A stretch of DNA of 64,000 nucleotides from Microbacterium proteolyticum. Lineage in GTDB: Bacteria; Actinomycetota; Actinomycetes; Actinomycetales; Microbacteriaceae. Shown here in pieces: positions 23,044 to 31,530 of this stretch (positions within the stretch are counted from its first letter, which is position 1; every line of letters starts with the position of its first letter). Position numbers and translations under genes: made by a program. The stretch lies in contig NZ_CP121274.1 of the NCBI RefSeq assembly GCF_029639405.1, forward strand, positions 2,294,001 to 2,358,000, written 5' to 3'. Below the pieces are notes generated by a model. The model searched no databases and was not told where the DNA came from. It worked only from the letters and a program-made list of their open reading frames with translations.

Positions 23044-23769
23044 TCACACCTCGCCGAATCCGTCGTCGATCAGCGTTCGCAGCTCCTCGAGCGCCTCGGC
23101 CGCCTGGGCGCCGGTGGCGGTCACCCTCACCCGTGCGCCCTGGCGGACGCCGAGGGCCATCAGCGCGAGGAGGCTCCGCGCCGATACCGGGGGCGTCTCG
23201 CCACCGATCTCGGCGATCTGCACATCGGCGTCGAACCGGGAGGCGGCCTTCACGAACGTCGCGGCGGGGCGGGCGTGCAATCCGGAGGGATTGATGACCG
23301 TCGTCTCGAACGAGAGCTCGTCGCCCGACTGCGCGCTCTCGCGCTCCGGTGACGGAGCGGCCGCCTCCGTCGCGCCGAGGTGCACGCGCTTCGCCTCGGC
23401 CGCCCCCGCGACCTCGGCCGCCACCTGCGCGAGCGTCGCGCCGCCCGCGGCCGTGACGACCGCGCTGACCAGACCCTCCACGAACGGGGCGGGGCTCAGG
23501 ATCACGCGATCCGGTGCCGTGGCGAACTCGAGCGCCATCTCCGCGCTCAGGAGGGCGGAGCCCAGATCCATCAGAACCAGGACGCCGTCGCCGGAATCCG
23601 CCGCATCCAGGGCCTCCGCGATCGCCGCGGCATCCGTTCCGAGATCGCCGTCCGGACCGCCGGCCGCCACCAGGACGGTCGGCGGGTCGCCTCCGCCCAT
23701 CCGCAGTGCCAGATCCACGGCGGCCTCGGCCAGCGGACGACTGTGGGAGACCGCGACGATACCGATCAC
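23044..23769 (-). CDS. dhaM: PTS-dependent dihydroxyacetone kinase phosphotransfer subunit DhaM (EIIA-HPr fusion)
   Basis: 241-residue two-domain phosphocarrier. The N-terminal EIIA-mannose-like domain has its active histidine at H9 (IVAVSHSRPL). An Ala/Glu linker leads to a C-terminal HPr domain with the phosphohistidine motif NPSGLHARPAATFVKAA. It should take phosphate from Enzyme I and pass it to ADP bound on DhaL. The E. coli protein carries a further EI fragment that is absent here. GTG 23769 overlaps the dhaL stop. Confidence 0.9.
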   Translation of the reverse strand: MIGIVAVSHSRPLAEAAVDLALRMGGGDPPTVLVAAGGPDGDLGTDAAAIAEALDAADSGDGVLVLMDLGSALLSAEMALEFATAPDRVILSPAPFVEGLVSAVVTAAGGATLAQVAAEVAGAAEAKRVHLGATEAAAPSPERESAQSGDELSFETTVINPSGLHARPAATFVKAASRFDADVQIAEIGGETPPVSARSLLALMALGVRQGARVRVTATGAQAAEALEELRTLIDDGFGEV

Positions 23770-24401
23770 CCCCGTGCCGCCAGAGTGTCGCTCAGCGTCT
23801 GGAAGAGGAGCGCCGTGGATGCCGCTCCCGGGTCGACGTGCCCCGCGCTGCGCTCGCCGAGGTAGCTCGCGCGGCCCTTGCGTGCCACGAGGGGTTCGGT
23901 GGCGTCCCGGCCGTGCGCGGCCGCTTCCGCGGCGGCCGCAGCCGCGCCGGCAGCGTCCGCGCCGGCGGCGACGGCGTCGTCCCACGCGGTGACGGCGGGG
24001 AGCTGGGCATCGACCATCGTCTTGTCGCCGGGCTCGGCCTTGCCGCGGGCGACCACGCCCTCGGCGCCGGCCCGGAGAGCCGCGCCGAGGGAGGCGGCAT
24101 CCGTCCCCTCCGCGAGAGCCGGCCCCATCCGCAGGAAGAACGTGCCGTACAACGGGCCGCTCGCTCCACCGACCGACGAGACCAGCGTCATCCCCACGGT
24201 CTTGAAGAGATCGGCGGCGGAAGCGGGCGGAGCCTCGAGCTTCGCCACCACGGCGTCGAGGCCGCGGGCCATGTTCGATCCGTGGTCGGCGTCGCCGATG
24301 GCGGAGTCCAGAGCGGTGAGCTCGTCGCGGTGCTGCTGCACGGCGTCGCGGAACGCGCGGATCCAGGCGACGAGGTCGTCGGTCGAGGCGGCCCCGCTCA
24401 T
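23766..24401 (-). CDS. dhaL: dihydroxyacetone kinase ADP-binding subunit DhaL
   Basis: 211-residue all-helical subunit that holds ADP/ATP permanently and phosphorylates dihydroxyacetone on DhaK. The metal-binding aspartates are in LDSAIGDADHGSNMARG; GGASGPLYGTFFLRMG and a C-terminal YLGERSAGHVDPGA loop are typical. Both ends overlap neighbours (ATGA with dhaK, GTGA with dhaM), so the three are co-translated. Confidence 0.94.
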   Translation of the reverse strand: MSGAASTDDLVAWIRAFRDAVQQHRDELTALDSAIGDADHGSNMARGLDAVVAKLEAPPASAADLFKTVGMTLVSSVGGASGPLYGTFFLRMGPALAEGTDAASLGAALRAGAEGVVARGKAEPGDKTMVDAQLPAVTAWDDAVAAGADAAGAAAAAAEAAAHGRDATEPLVARKGRASYLGERSAGHVDPGAASTALLFQTLSDTLAARG

Positions 24402-25393
24402 GCGCCCCACCGGAGGCCGGGGGTGACCACCGGGGCGTCCCATAGGCGCAGGAACTCGTCGTCGGCCTTGACGACCGTCAGCGACGCTCCCGCCATGTCG
24501 AGGCTCGTGATGTAGTCGCCGACCAGGACGCGCTGGACGTCGACCCCGGCCTCCGCGAGCAGCGGGGCGATCTCGCCGTACAGGAGGTACTGCTCGATGA
24601 GCGGGGTGCCGCCCAGGCCCGACAGCAGCACGATCGCGGGCCCGACGGCCTCGCCGAAGTCGTGCACGATCGGGTCGACCATGAGCTTCGCGATCTCGTG
24701 CGCGGTGGCGAGCTTGACCCGGGTCCGGCCGGGTTCGCCGTGGATGCCGACGCCCACCTCCATCTCGTCCTCGGGCAGCTCGAAGGTCGGGTGGCCGACC
24801 GCGGGGACGGTGCAGCTGGTGAGCGCGACGCCCATCGAGCGTCCCGAATCGGACACGCGCCGGGCCAGTGCCGCGACCGCGTCGAGGTCGGCGCCCTCCT
24901 CGGCGAGCGCTCCGACGATCTTCTCCAGGATCACGGTCGTCCCGGTGCCGCGGCGACCCGCGGTCCACGTGGAGTCCTGCACCGCGACGTCGTCGGCGAC
25001 CACGACCGACTCGACGCGCACGCCCTCGGCGGCGGCGAGTTCCGCGGCCATCTCGAAGTTCAGCACGTCGCCGGTGTAGTTCTTCACGATGTGGAGGACG
25101 CCGGCTCCGGAGTCGACGGCCTGCGTCGCCGCGAGCACCTGATCGGGCGTGGGCGAGGTGAACACCTCACCGGCGGCGGCGGCGTCGAGCATCCCGCGGC
25201 CGACGAACCCGCCGTGGAGCGGTTCGTGCCCCGATCCGCCGCCCGAGACCAGGGCGACCTTGCCCTCGCGCGTGGGCTCACCGCGCAGGATCACGCGGTT
25301 CTCGGTGTCGATGCGAAGCTCCGGATGAGCGGCGTGGATGCCGCGCAGGGCCTCCGCCAGCACGTCGGCCGGGTCGTTCACGAACTTCTTCAC
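24398..25393 (-). CDS. dhaK: dihydroxyacetone kinase substrate-binding subunit DhaK
   Basis: 331-residue subunit that binds dihydroxyacetone through a hemiaminal with a histidine, here in VGVGIHGEPG. Other marks: SGGGSGHEPLHGGFVG near residue 50 and HIVKNYTGDVLNFEMA near 100. GTG 25393 is preceded by GAGGAGGCACCC, so the N terminus is MKKFVNDPADVL. First gene of dhaKLM. Absence of a fused ATP-dependent kinase domain, together with dhaM, shows the PEP-dependent system. Confidence 0.95.
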   Translation of the reverse strand: MKKFVNDPADVLAEALRGIHAAHPELRIDTENRVILRGEPTREGKVALVSGGGSGHEPLHGGFVGRGMLDAAAAGEVFTSPTPDQVLAATQAVDSGAGVLHIVKNYTGDVLNFEMAAELAAAEGVRVESVVVADDVAVQDSTWTAGRRGTGTTVILEKIVGALAEEGADLDAVAALARRVSDSGRSMGVALTSCTVPAVGHPTFELPEDEMEVGVGIHGEPGRTRVKLATAHEIAKLMVDPIVHDFGEAVGPAIVLLSGLGGTPLIEQYLLYGEIAPLLAEAGVDVQRVLVGDYITSLDMAGASLTVVKADDEFLRLWDAPVVTPGLRWGA

Positions 25394-25441
25394 GGGTGCC
25401 TCCTCGTCGTGGCTGCGGCGGTTTCGGGCCCGCCCCTTCAG

Positions 25442-25470
25442 ACCCTGCTCGCAGAGGGCCGCCACGTCAA
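25442..25470 (-). promoter_or_regulatory. candidate dhaKLM promoter
   Basis: Minus-strand TTGACG (25465-25470) and CAGGGT (25442-25447) are 17 bp apart, about 50 bp before the dhaK start. The palindrome CTGCACGTT-N19-AACGTGCAG seen at glpD is not visible here, so control may differ. Confidence 0.5.
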
Positions 25471-25480
25471 GGGCGTCCGC

Positions 25481-26230
25481 TCAGATGCGCTCGTGCGGGA
25501 GGACCTGCTTGATCCGATCGATCGGATTCTGCGCGGGGGCCTCGTTGTAGGCGTTGGACAGTTCCTGCTCGCTGAGGGCGTGGATGGCCGCCATGATCTC
25601 GTCGGTCGCTCCGCGTCGTGCCCGGCCGGAGGAGGCCACGCCATGGGGGGACAGGTCGAGCGCCTCGCCGAAACGGACGGTGATCCGTTCCTTCGTGGAG
25701 GGGACCTTGGCTCCGACCGGCATGACCTTGTCGGTGCCGATCAGGCCGACGGGGACGACCGGAGCGCCGGTCTGCAGCGCGAGGAAAGCCACGCCCGTCC
25801 GGCCCTTGTAGAGGCGACCATCAAGCGAGCGCGTGCCCTCGGGATAGAGCGCCACCGCGCGCCCGTCCTCAAGCAGCGCACGCTGCTGGTCGAGGGCGTC
25901 GAGGGCAGCCTGTCCGGCGCCGCGCTCGACCGGGATCGCGCCAATGGCGGTGAAGAACTGACGCGACGCCCACTTCTCGAAGTACGCCGACTTCGCGAGG
26001 AAGTGCACGGGGCGCGGCGAGGCCACGGGGATCGCGATCGAATCGATGAACGACAGGTGGTTGCTGGCGAAGATCACGGGGCCGGTCCGCGGGACGTTGT
26101 CCCGCCCCTCGACACGTGGCCGGTACACGGCCCGGGCGAGCGGCGCGATGAAGAAGCGCCCGAGGCCGTAGGCCGCGCCCATCTGCTTCGGTGGGACGGT
26201 GGGGGTGCCGCCCGGTTCGTCGGAACTCAC
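25481..26230 (-). CDS. 1-acyl-sn-glycerol-3-phosphate acyltransferase (PlsC family)
   Basis: 249-residue phospholipid acyltransferase. The catalytic NHLSFID (H-X4-D) motif is near residue 50, and the substrate-binding FAEGT-like block reads YPEGTRS. GAIPVERG forms the third motif. It should acylate lysophosphatidic acid at the membrane. TAGCCT lies exactly 6 nt before GTG 26230. It is divergent from the FKBP lipoprotein. Confidence 0.88.
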   Translation of the reverse strand: MSSDEPGGTPTVPPKQMGAAYGLGRFFIAPLARAVYRPRVEGRDNVPRTGPVIFASNHLSFIDSIAIPVASPRPVHFLAKSAYFEKWASRQFFTAIGAIPVERGAGQAALDALDQQRALLEDGRAVALYPEGTRSLDGRLYKGRTGVAFLALQTGAPVVPVGLIGTDKVMPVGAKVPSTKERITVRFGEALDLSPHGVASSGRARRGATDEIMAAIHALSEQELSNAYNEAPAQNPIDRIKQVLPHERI

Positions 26231-26340
26231 TCGTCGAGGCTACTGCGCGCCGCATGCGTCCCCGTGCATGGGGCTCTCAGCGGCGCCAAAGCCGCATGGG
26301 GGATGATGGGTCGGTTCCCGTCGTCTCCGAGAGGTCTGCC

Positions 26341-27306
26341 GTGCGCATCCGCCCGATCGCTTCCCTGTCCGTCGCCGCTGCCGCGGTGCTCCTCCTGGCG
26401 GGGTGCACGGGTTCGTCCCCCGACAGCCCGACCCCGGATGCCAGTGGTTCCGCCGACGCGGGAACCTGCCAGAGCGCCCTGTCCCAGGGTGAGGTGTCGA
26501 GCGACGTCCAGGTGACGGGCGATTTCCAGGGCAAGGTCGCCGTCACGATCCCGGACGGGTACACGCCCGCAGGACTCGAGCGCACCACGCTCGTCGACGG
26601 TTCCGGCCAGCAGGTGCGCGCCGGAGACGTCCTGAAGGCCAACTTCACCCTCGTGGATGCCGACACCGGTGAGGTGCAGCTGGAGACCCAGACCACGGCT
26701 CCCGACGGGATGGACACCCTCATCTCCTCGCAGCAGATCTTCGGTGCGGCCCTCGAGTGCGCCACCATCGGTTCGCGCACGGTCTCGGCCTTCCCCGCCG
26801 GCGTGCTGGGCGAGGGATCGCCCGCCTTCCTTCTCGTCGCCGATGCGATCGAAGAGCTCCCGACCCGCGCCACCGGCACCGAGGTCGCGCCCGCCGAGGG
26901 CATGCCCACGGTGACGTTCGACGACGCGGGCGCCCCGACCATCACGATGCCCGACGCCCCGGCACCGACCGAGACGCGCGTGGTGAACCTGCGCCAGGGC
27001 GACGGCGACGTGGTGAACTCCGGCGACCAGGTCATCGTCCAGTACACCGGCGCGCTGTACGACGACGGCACGGTCTTCGACTCCAGCTGGACCAGCGGCA
27101 CTCCCGCGCAGTTCGCCACGACCGGCGTCGTGCCCGGTTTCCAGAAGGCGCTCGAGGGGCAGACCGTGGGCTCCCAGGTCCTCGTCGTGATGCCGGCATC
27201 CGACGGATACGGAGAATCCGGCCAGGGCAGCATCCCCGCCAACGCGCCGCTGGTGTTCGTCATCGACATCCTCGGCGTCCAGCACGCGGAGGCCGCCGCT
27301 CAGTAG
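26341..27306 (+). CDS. FKBP-type peptidyl-prolyl isomerase lipoprotein
   Basis: 321-residue secreted protein. A lipoprotein signal ends in the lipobox LLAGC (about residue 20), so it should be anchored to the outer face of the membrane, followed by a Ser/Pro/Asp-rich linker. The C-terminal 110 residues are an FKBP domain: VQYTGALYDDGTVFDSSW, GFQKALEGQTVGSQVLVV and PANAPLVFVIDILGV. The middle region (about 55-180) looks like a second, degenerate FKBP domain. GTG 26341 has GAGAGG 6 nt upstream. Immediately precedes dxr. Confidence 0.87.
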   Translation: MRIRPIASLSVAAAAVLLLAGCTGSSPDSPTPDASGSADAGTCQSALSQGEVSSDVQVTGDFQGKVAVTIPDGYTPAGLERTTLVDGSGQQVRAGDVLKANFTLVDADTGEVQLETQTTAPDGMDTLISSQQIFGAALECATIGSRTVSAFPAGVLGEGSPAFLLVADAIEELPTRATGTEVAPAEGMPTVTFDDAGAPTITMPDAPAPTETRVVNLRQGDGDVVNSGDQVIVQYTGALYDDGTVFDSSWTSGTPAQFATTGVVPGFQKALEGQTVGSQVLVVMPASDGYGESGQGSIPANAPLVFVIDILGVQHAEAAAQ

Positions 27307-27315
27307 GCTGAGCGG

Positions 27316-28398
27316 ATGCGTCGCGTCGTCATCCTCGGCTCCACCGGTTCGATCGGCACCCAGGCCCTCGACGTCATCCGGGCCAACTCCGATCGGTTCG
27401 AGGTCGTCGGCCTCGCCGCGGGCAGCGACCGCGCGGGCGTCGAGGCGCAGGCGGCGGAGTTCGGCGTCGACGCCGTCGCCCTCGGAGCCGTCGAGGCCGA
27501 ACAGCTCGTCCGTGACATCGCGGCCGATGTGGTGCTCAACGGCATCACCGGATCGGTCGGTCTCGGGCCGACTCTCGCGGCGCTGGAAGAGGGGCGCACG
27601 CTCGCGCTGGCGAACAAGGAGTCGCTGATCGTCGGCGGCGACCTCGTCACACGACTGGCCGCGCCGGGGCAGATCGTCCCCGTCGATTCGGAGCACTCCG
27701 CGATCGCCCAGGCGCTGCGCTCGGGGGAACCGGACGAGGTCCGGCGGCTGGTGCTCACGGCATCCGGTGGCCCTTTCCGCGGGCGCTCCCGCGACGAGTT
27801 GGCGGAGGTGACTCCGGCGCAGGCGCTCGCCCACCCGACGTGGGACATGGGGCGCGTCGTCACGACGAACTCCGCGACCCTGGTCAACAAGGGGCTCGAA
27901 GTCATCGAGGCGCACCTGCTGTTCGACGTGCCCTACGAGCGCATCGACGTCGTCGTCCACCCGCAGTCGGTCGTGCATTCGATGGTGGAATTCCTCGACG
28001 GGTCGACGATCGCGCAGGCCTCGCCCCCCGATATGCGCCTGCCCATCTCGCTCGGTCTGGACTGGCCGCACCGCATCGCGGGCGTCGGAGTCCCCCTCGA
28101 CTGGACGACCGCGACGCAGTGGACGTTCGAGCCCCTCGACGAGAAGGCCTTCGGCTCGGTCGCCCTCGCCAAGCGCGTCGGGCGCGCGGGGCGCACGTAC
28201 CCCGCGGTGTTCAACGCCGCGAACGAGCAGGCGGTGGACGCGTTCCACGAGGGGCGTCTGAGCTTCCTCGAAATCGTCGAGGTCATCGAACGCGTGGTGG
28301 AGCGGCACGAAGCCCCCGACACGCTGACGCGGGAATCCCTGGCCGAGGCGGAGGCGTGGGCGCGCCGAACGGCCGACGCGGTCATCGCCGCGCGCTGA
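27316..28398 (+). CDS. dxr: 1-deoxy-D-xylulose 5-phosphate reductoisomerase
   Basis: 360-residue NADPH enzyme of the methylerythritol phosphate route to isoprenoids. NADPH loop [16 protein letters not shown] at 5-20; metal and substrate residues in [14 protein letters not shown] and [28 protein letters not shown] follows. TAGGCT (27304-27309) ends 6 nt before ATG 27316 and its TAG is the stop codon of the FKBP gene, so the promoter overlaps that gene's end. Confidence 0.96.
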   Translation: MRRVVILGSTGSIGTQALDVIRANSDRFEVVGLAAGSDRAGVEAQAAEFGVDAVALGAVEAEQLVRDIAADVVLNGITGSVGLGPTLAALEEGRTLALANKESLIVGGDLVTRLAAPGQIVPVDSEHSAIAQALRSGEPDEVRRLVLTASGGPFRGRSRDELAEVTPAQALAHPTWDMGRVVTTNSATLVNKGLEVIEAHLLFDVPYERIDVVVHPQSVVHSMVEFLDGSTIAQASPPDMRLPISLGLDWPHRIAGVGVPLDWTTATQWTFEPLDEKAFGSVALAKRVGRAGRTYPAVFNAANEQAVDAFHEGRLSFLEIVEVIERVVERHEAPDTLTRESLAEAEAWARRTADAVIAAR

Positions 28399-28451
28399 CG
28401 CGCGCGCGTCAGCGGGGCCGGGGGCGCGAGCTCGCGCGGCCGGGGACGGGG

Positions 28452-30119
28452 TCAGGCGGGGAATTCGACCGGGCGCTCGGGGTCGGACGACGGCGTGCGG
28501 TCGGTCGGGTACGGCACCGGCCACTGCGGATCGGGCACCGGCCAGCCGGCGGCGCGGAGCGCGCGGCGGGAGAGCTCGCGGGCCGAGTAGGGCGTCCGCA
28601 CCCCGCGGATGTCGCGGTAGTCCTGGTGACCGGGGCCGGCCCACAGGATCGCGTCGCCCTCCCCGACGAGCGCGACGGCCTCGAGGATCGCGCGCTCGGG
28701 CGGGGTGAACTCGTGGATCTCGGCGTCGGGCTGCGCGCGGCGTGCCCCTTCGACGAGCACCTCCCGGATGGCATCCGGATTCTCGTGCCGGGGGTGGTGG
28801 TCGGTGACGATCAGGATGTCGCTGCCCTCGACGGCCGTGCGGCCCATGTCGTGGCGCTTCGTCGCATCGCGGTCGCCGTCGGCGCCGAAGAGCATCACGA
28901 CGCGCCCGGGCGTGACGCGTCGCACCGCGGCGAGCGTCTTCTCGAACGCGTCGGGGGAGTGGCCGAAGTCGACGTACACCGCAGGTCCTGAGGGTCCGGA
29001 CACCAGCTGCGTGCGTCCGGGGAGGGATGCCGCGATCCGGCCGCCGTGGAGGGCGCCGGTCAGCGCCTCCCACGTGTGACCGGCCTCGAGCAGCATGACG
29101 ATCGCGAGGCCCGCGTTCGCCGCCATGTGGCGTCCGATCACCGGGACCACGGTCGTCAGCGAACGCCCGTCACGGTCACGGAGCGTGAACTCGGTGCCGT
29201 CCTGGCGCTCGTCGACGATCTCGACGGTCCAGTCCGCGCCGGCGGTGGGATCGGCGGCGATCGCGGGCGTGACGATCGTGACGACGGGGATGTCGGCACG
29301 CGCCGCGATCTCGGCACCCGCGGGGGAATCGAGGCACACGACGCCGCGACGCGAGCGGTCCGAGCGGAACAGGGGGAGCTTGGCCTCGAAGTACTCGCGC
29401 ATGTCGGCGTAGTCGTCGAGGTGGTCGTGCGTGAGGTTCGTGAAGCCGGCGATGTCGAACAGGAGGCCGTCGACGCGGTGTCGCGTGAGGGCCTGCGCGC
29501 TCACCTCGACGGCGACCGCCTGGACCCCGCGCTCGCGCATGAGCGCCAGCAGGGCGTGGAACTCGGATGCCTCGGGCGTCGTGAGCCGCGACACGATGAC
29601 CTCGCCGGCGATGTGGCGCTCGGCCGTGGACGACAGTCCCGTGACGACCCCGAGCTGACCCAGGATGCCTTCGAGCAGATGCGACACGCTGGTCTTGCCG
29701 TTCGTGCCGGTGGTGGCCAGGAGCTGCGGCAGATCGTCTTCGGGTCCGGTGCCGTACACCCACGCGGACAGGTCGCCGAGGAGCGCGCGGGGATCGGCGA
29801 CCACGACGATCGGGACTCCCGCTTCCGCGGCGATCTCGGCGCCGGCCTCGTCGGTGATGACCGCGACGGCGCCACGCTCGGCCGCGGCGGCGACGAACTC
29901 CGCACCGTGACGGTTGACGCCGCGGATCGCGACGAACGCCTCTCCGGCGCGCAGATCCGCCGTGGCCAGGGTGATGCCCGTGAGGACGGTGCCCTCGACC
30001 TCGCCGACGCTGCGCTCGCCGAAACGGCGGGCCAGCTCCGAGAGGTGGCGGCGCGGCGGGTGCTCCGGCCGGAGGACGGGCGGGAGATGGGAGGGCGTGT
30101 CAATCGGCATCCTCTCCAT
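28452..30119 (-). CDS. Mur ligase family protein, MurE-like paralogue
   Basis: 555-residue Mur ligase with all three domains: N-terminal UDP-binding region (GITLATADLRAGEAFVAIRG), central ATPase with P-loop TGTNGKTSVSHL, and C-terminal ligase domain. MurE adds the third residue to the peptidoglycan stem. Two signatures differ: the carbamylated-lysine region reads EVSAQAL where MurE has EVSSHAL, and the amino-acid selecting loop reads DHHPRHENP instead of DNPR. It lies outside a division/cell-wall cluster, between dxr and rip in reverse. ATG 30119 or 30110 may be used. It may act on a type-B peptidoglycan or another substrate. Confidence 0.8.
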   Translation of the reverse strand: MERMPIDTPSHLPPVLRPEHPPRRHLSELARRFGERSVGEVEGTVLTGITLATADLRAGEAFVAIRGVNRHGAEFVAAAAERGAVAVITDEAGAEIAAEAGVPIVVVADPRALLGDLSAWVYGTGPEDDLPQLLATTGTNGKTSVSHLLEGILGQLGVVTGLSSTAERHIAGEVIVSRLTTPEASEFHALLALMRERGVQAVAVEVSAQALTRHRVDGLLFDIAGFTNLTHDHLDDYADMREYFEAKLPLFRSDRSRRGVVCLDSPAGAEIAARADIPVVTIVTPAIAADPTAGADWTVEIVDERQDGTEFTLRDRDGRSLTTVVPVIGRHMAANAGLAIVMLLEAGHTWEALTGALHGGRIAASLPGRTQLVSGPSGPAVYVDFGHSPDAFEKTLAAVRRVTPGRVVMLFGADGDRDATKRHDMGRTAVEGSDILIVTDHHPRHENPDAIREVLVEGARRAQPDAEIHEFTPPERAILEAVALVGEGDAILWAGPGHQDYRDIRGVRTPYSARELSRRALRAAGWPVPDPQWPVPYPTDRTPSSDPERPVEFPA

Positions 30120-30197
30120 TGTCTCATCCGACCCCGCACAGGCCCCGCATCGGCGGCGCACGGGAGGTTCCAAGGGCCGTGGCGGTATCGTCGGCGG

Positions 30198-31514
30198 GTG
30201 ACCGCGATCGCCTTCCTCATCGGCGTGCTCGTGCTCGTGATCGGCCTGGCCGTCTCGATCGCCCTGCACGAGATCGGGCACCTGCTGCCCGCGAAGCTGT
30301 TCGGCGTGCGCGTCGGCCAGTACATGATCGGGTTCGGCCCCACGCTGTGGTCGCGCCGCATCGGCGAGACCGAGTACGGATTCAAGCTTCTTCCGCTCGG
30401 CGGATTCATCTCGATGTCGGGCATGTACCCGCCCGCCCCCGACGGCGATGCGCAGCCCACGCGTCGCTCGCGGCTGTTCGCGACGATGATCCAGGACGCG
30501 CGCGACGCGAACGCCGAGACGATGATCGCGGGCACCGACCGCGTCTTCTACAAGCTGCCGGTCTGGAAGCGCATCGTCATCATGCTCGGCGGGCCGGTGA
30601 TGAACCTGATCCTCGCCTTCGTGCTGTCGGCCATCGCCGTAAGCGCCATCGGCGTGACACAGGGAACGACGACGGTTGCCTCCGTCTCGCAGTGCGTGAT
30701 CCCCGCGAGCGACAACCGCACCGACTGCGCCTCGACCGACCCGGTCGCCCCGGCGGCGGCCGCCGGCATCCTTCCCGGTGACGTCATCGTCTCGGTCGAC
30801 GACACCCCGGTCTCGACGTTCGACGAGATGGCCGCGATCATCCAGCGTTCGCCGGGTCAGGCGCTGCCCGTCGTCATCGAACGGGACGGTGCGCAGCAGA
30901 CGGTGACGATCACTCCGGCGACGTCGAACCGGGCCGTGACGGATGCCACCGGGCGTCCCGTCCTGGATGCCGCCGGGTCGCCCGAGTATCAGACGGTCGG
31001 CTTCGCGGGCCTCAGCCCGCAGTCGGCTCTCGTGCCGCAGCCCATCTGGTACGGCCCCGAGGCGACGATCCAGCAGGTCGGCCAGGTGGCGCAGATCATG
31101 ACCCAGCTGCCCGTGCGCGTCTACGACACCGCGGTGGACCTGTTCACCGGCCAGCCCCGCGACCCGAACGGTCCGCTGAGCGTCGTGGGCGCCGGCCGCC
31201 TCGCCGGCGAGTTCGCCGCGGTCGACGCTCCGATCCTCGCCCGCGTCCAGGCGATCGTCTCCCTTCTCGCGTCGCTGAACATCGCGCTGTTCGTGTTCAA
31301 CCTGATCCCGCTGCTGCCGCTGGACGGCGGACACGTCGTCGTCGCCCTGTGGGACGGCCTCAAGCGCTGGTTCGCCCGCGTGCGCGGCAAGGTCGCACGG
31401 CCGGTGGATGCCACCAAGCTCGTGCCCGTGACCTTCGTCGTGGTGATCCTGCTCGTCGGGATGGGCGGCATCCTGTTCCTCGCCGACGTCTTCAACCCGA
31501 TCCAGCTCTTCTGA
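30198..31514 (+). CDS. site-2 protease (RseP/Rip1 family intramembrane metalloprotease)
   Basis: 438-residue membrane protease that cleaves single-pass proteins inside the bilayer, including anti-sigma factors in relatives. Zinc motif HEIGH is at H24-H28; the third ligand lies in PLLPLDGGHVV near residue 375. A PDZ domain (AAGILPGDVIVSVDDTPV) occupies the middle. GTG 30198 is 6 nt after TATCGT (30186-30191). The order dxr, rip, ispG is conserved in actinobacteria. Its possible clients include membrane partners such as those at 38-41 kb. Confidence 0.92.
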   Translation: MTAIAFLIGVLVLVIGLAVSIALHEIGHLLPAKLFGVRVGQYMIGFGPTLWSRRIGETEYGFKLLPLGGFISMSGMYPPAPDGDAQPTRRSRLFATMIQDARDANAETMIAGTDRVFYKLPVWKRIVIMLGGPVMNLILAFVLSAIAVSAIGVTQGTTTVASVSQCVIPASDNRTDCASTDPVAPAAAAGILPGDVIVSVDDTPVSTFDEMAAIIQRSPGQALPVVIERDGAQQTVTITPATSNRAVTDATGRPVLDAAGSPEYQTVGFAGLSPQSALVPQPIWYGPEATIQQVGQVAQIMTQLPVRVYDTAVDLFTGQPRDPNGPLSVVGAGRLAGEFAAVDAPILARVQAIVSLLASLNIALFVFNLIPLLPLDGGHVVVALWDGLKRWFARVRGKVARPVDATKLVPVTFVVVILLVGMGGILFLADVFNPIQLF

Positions 31515-31530
31515 GGCGGGACCCCCGACG

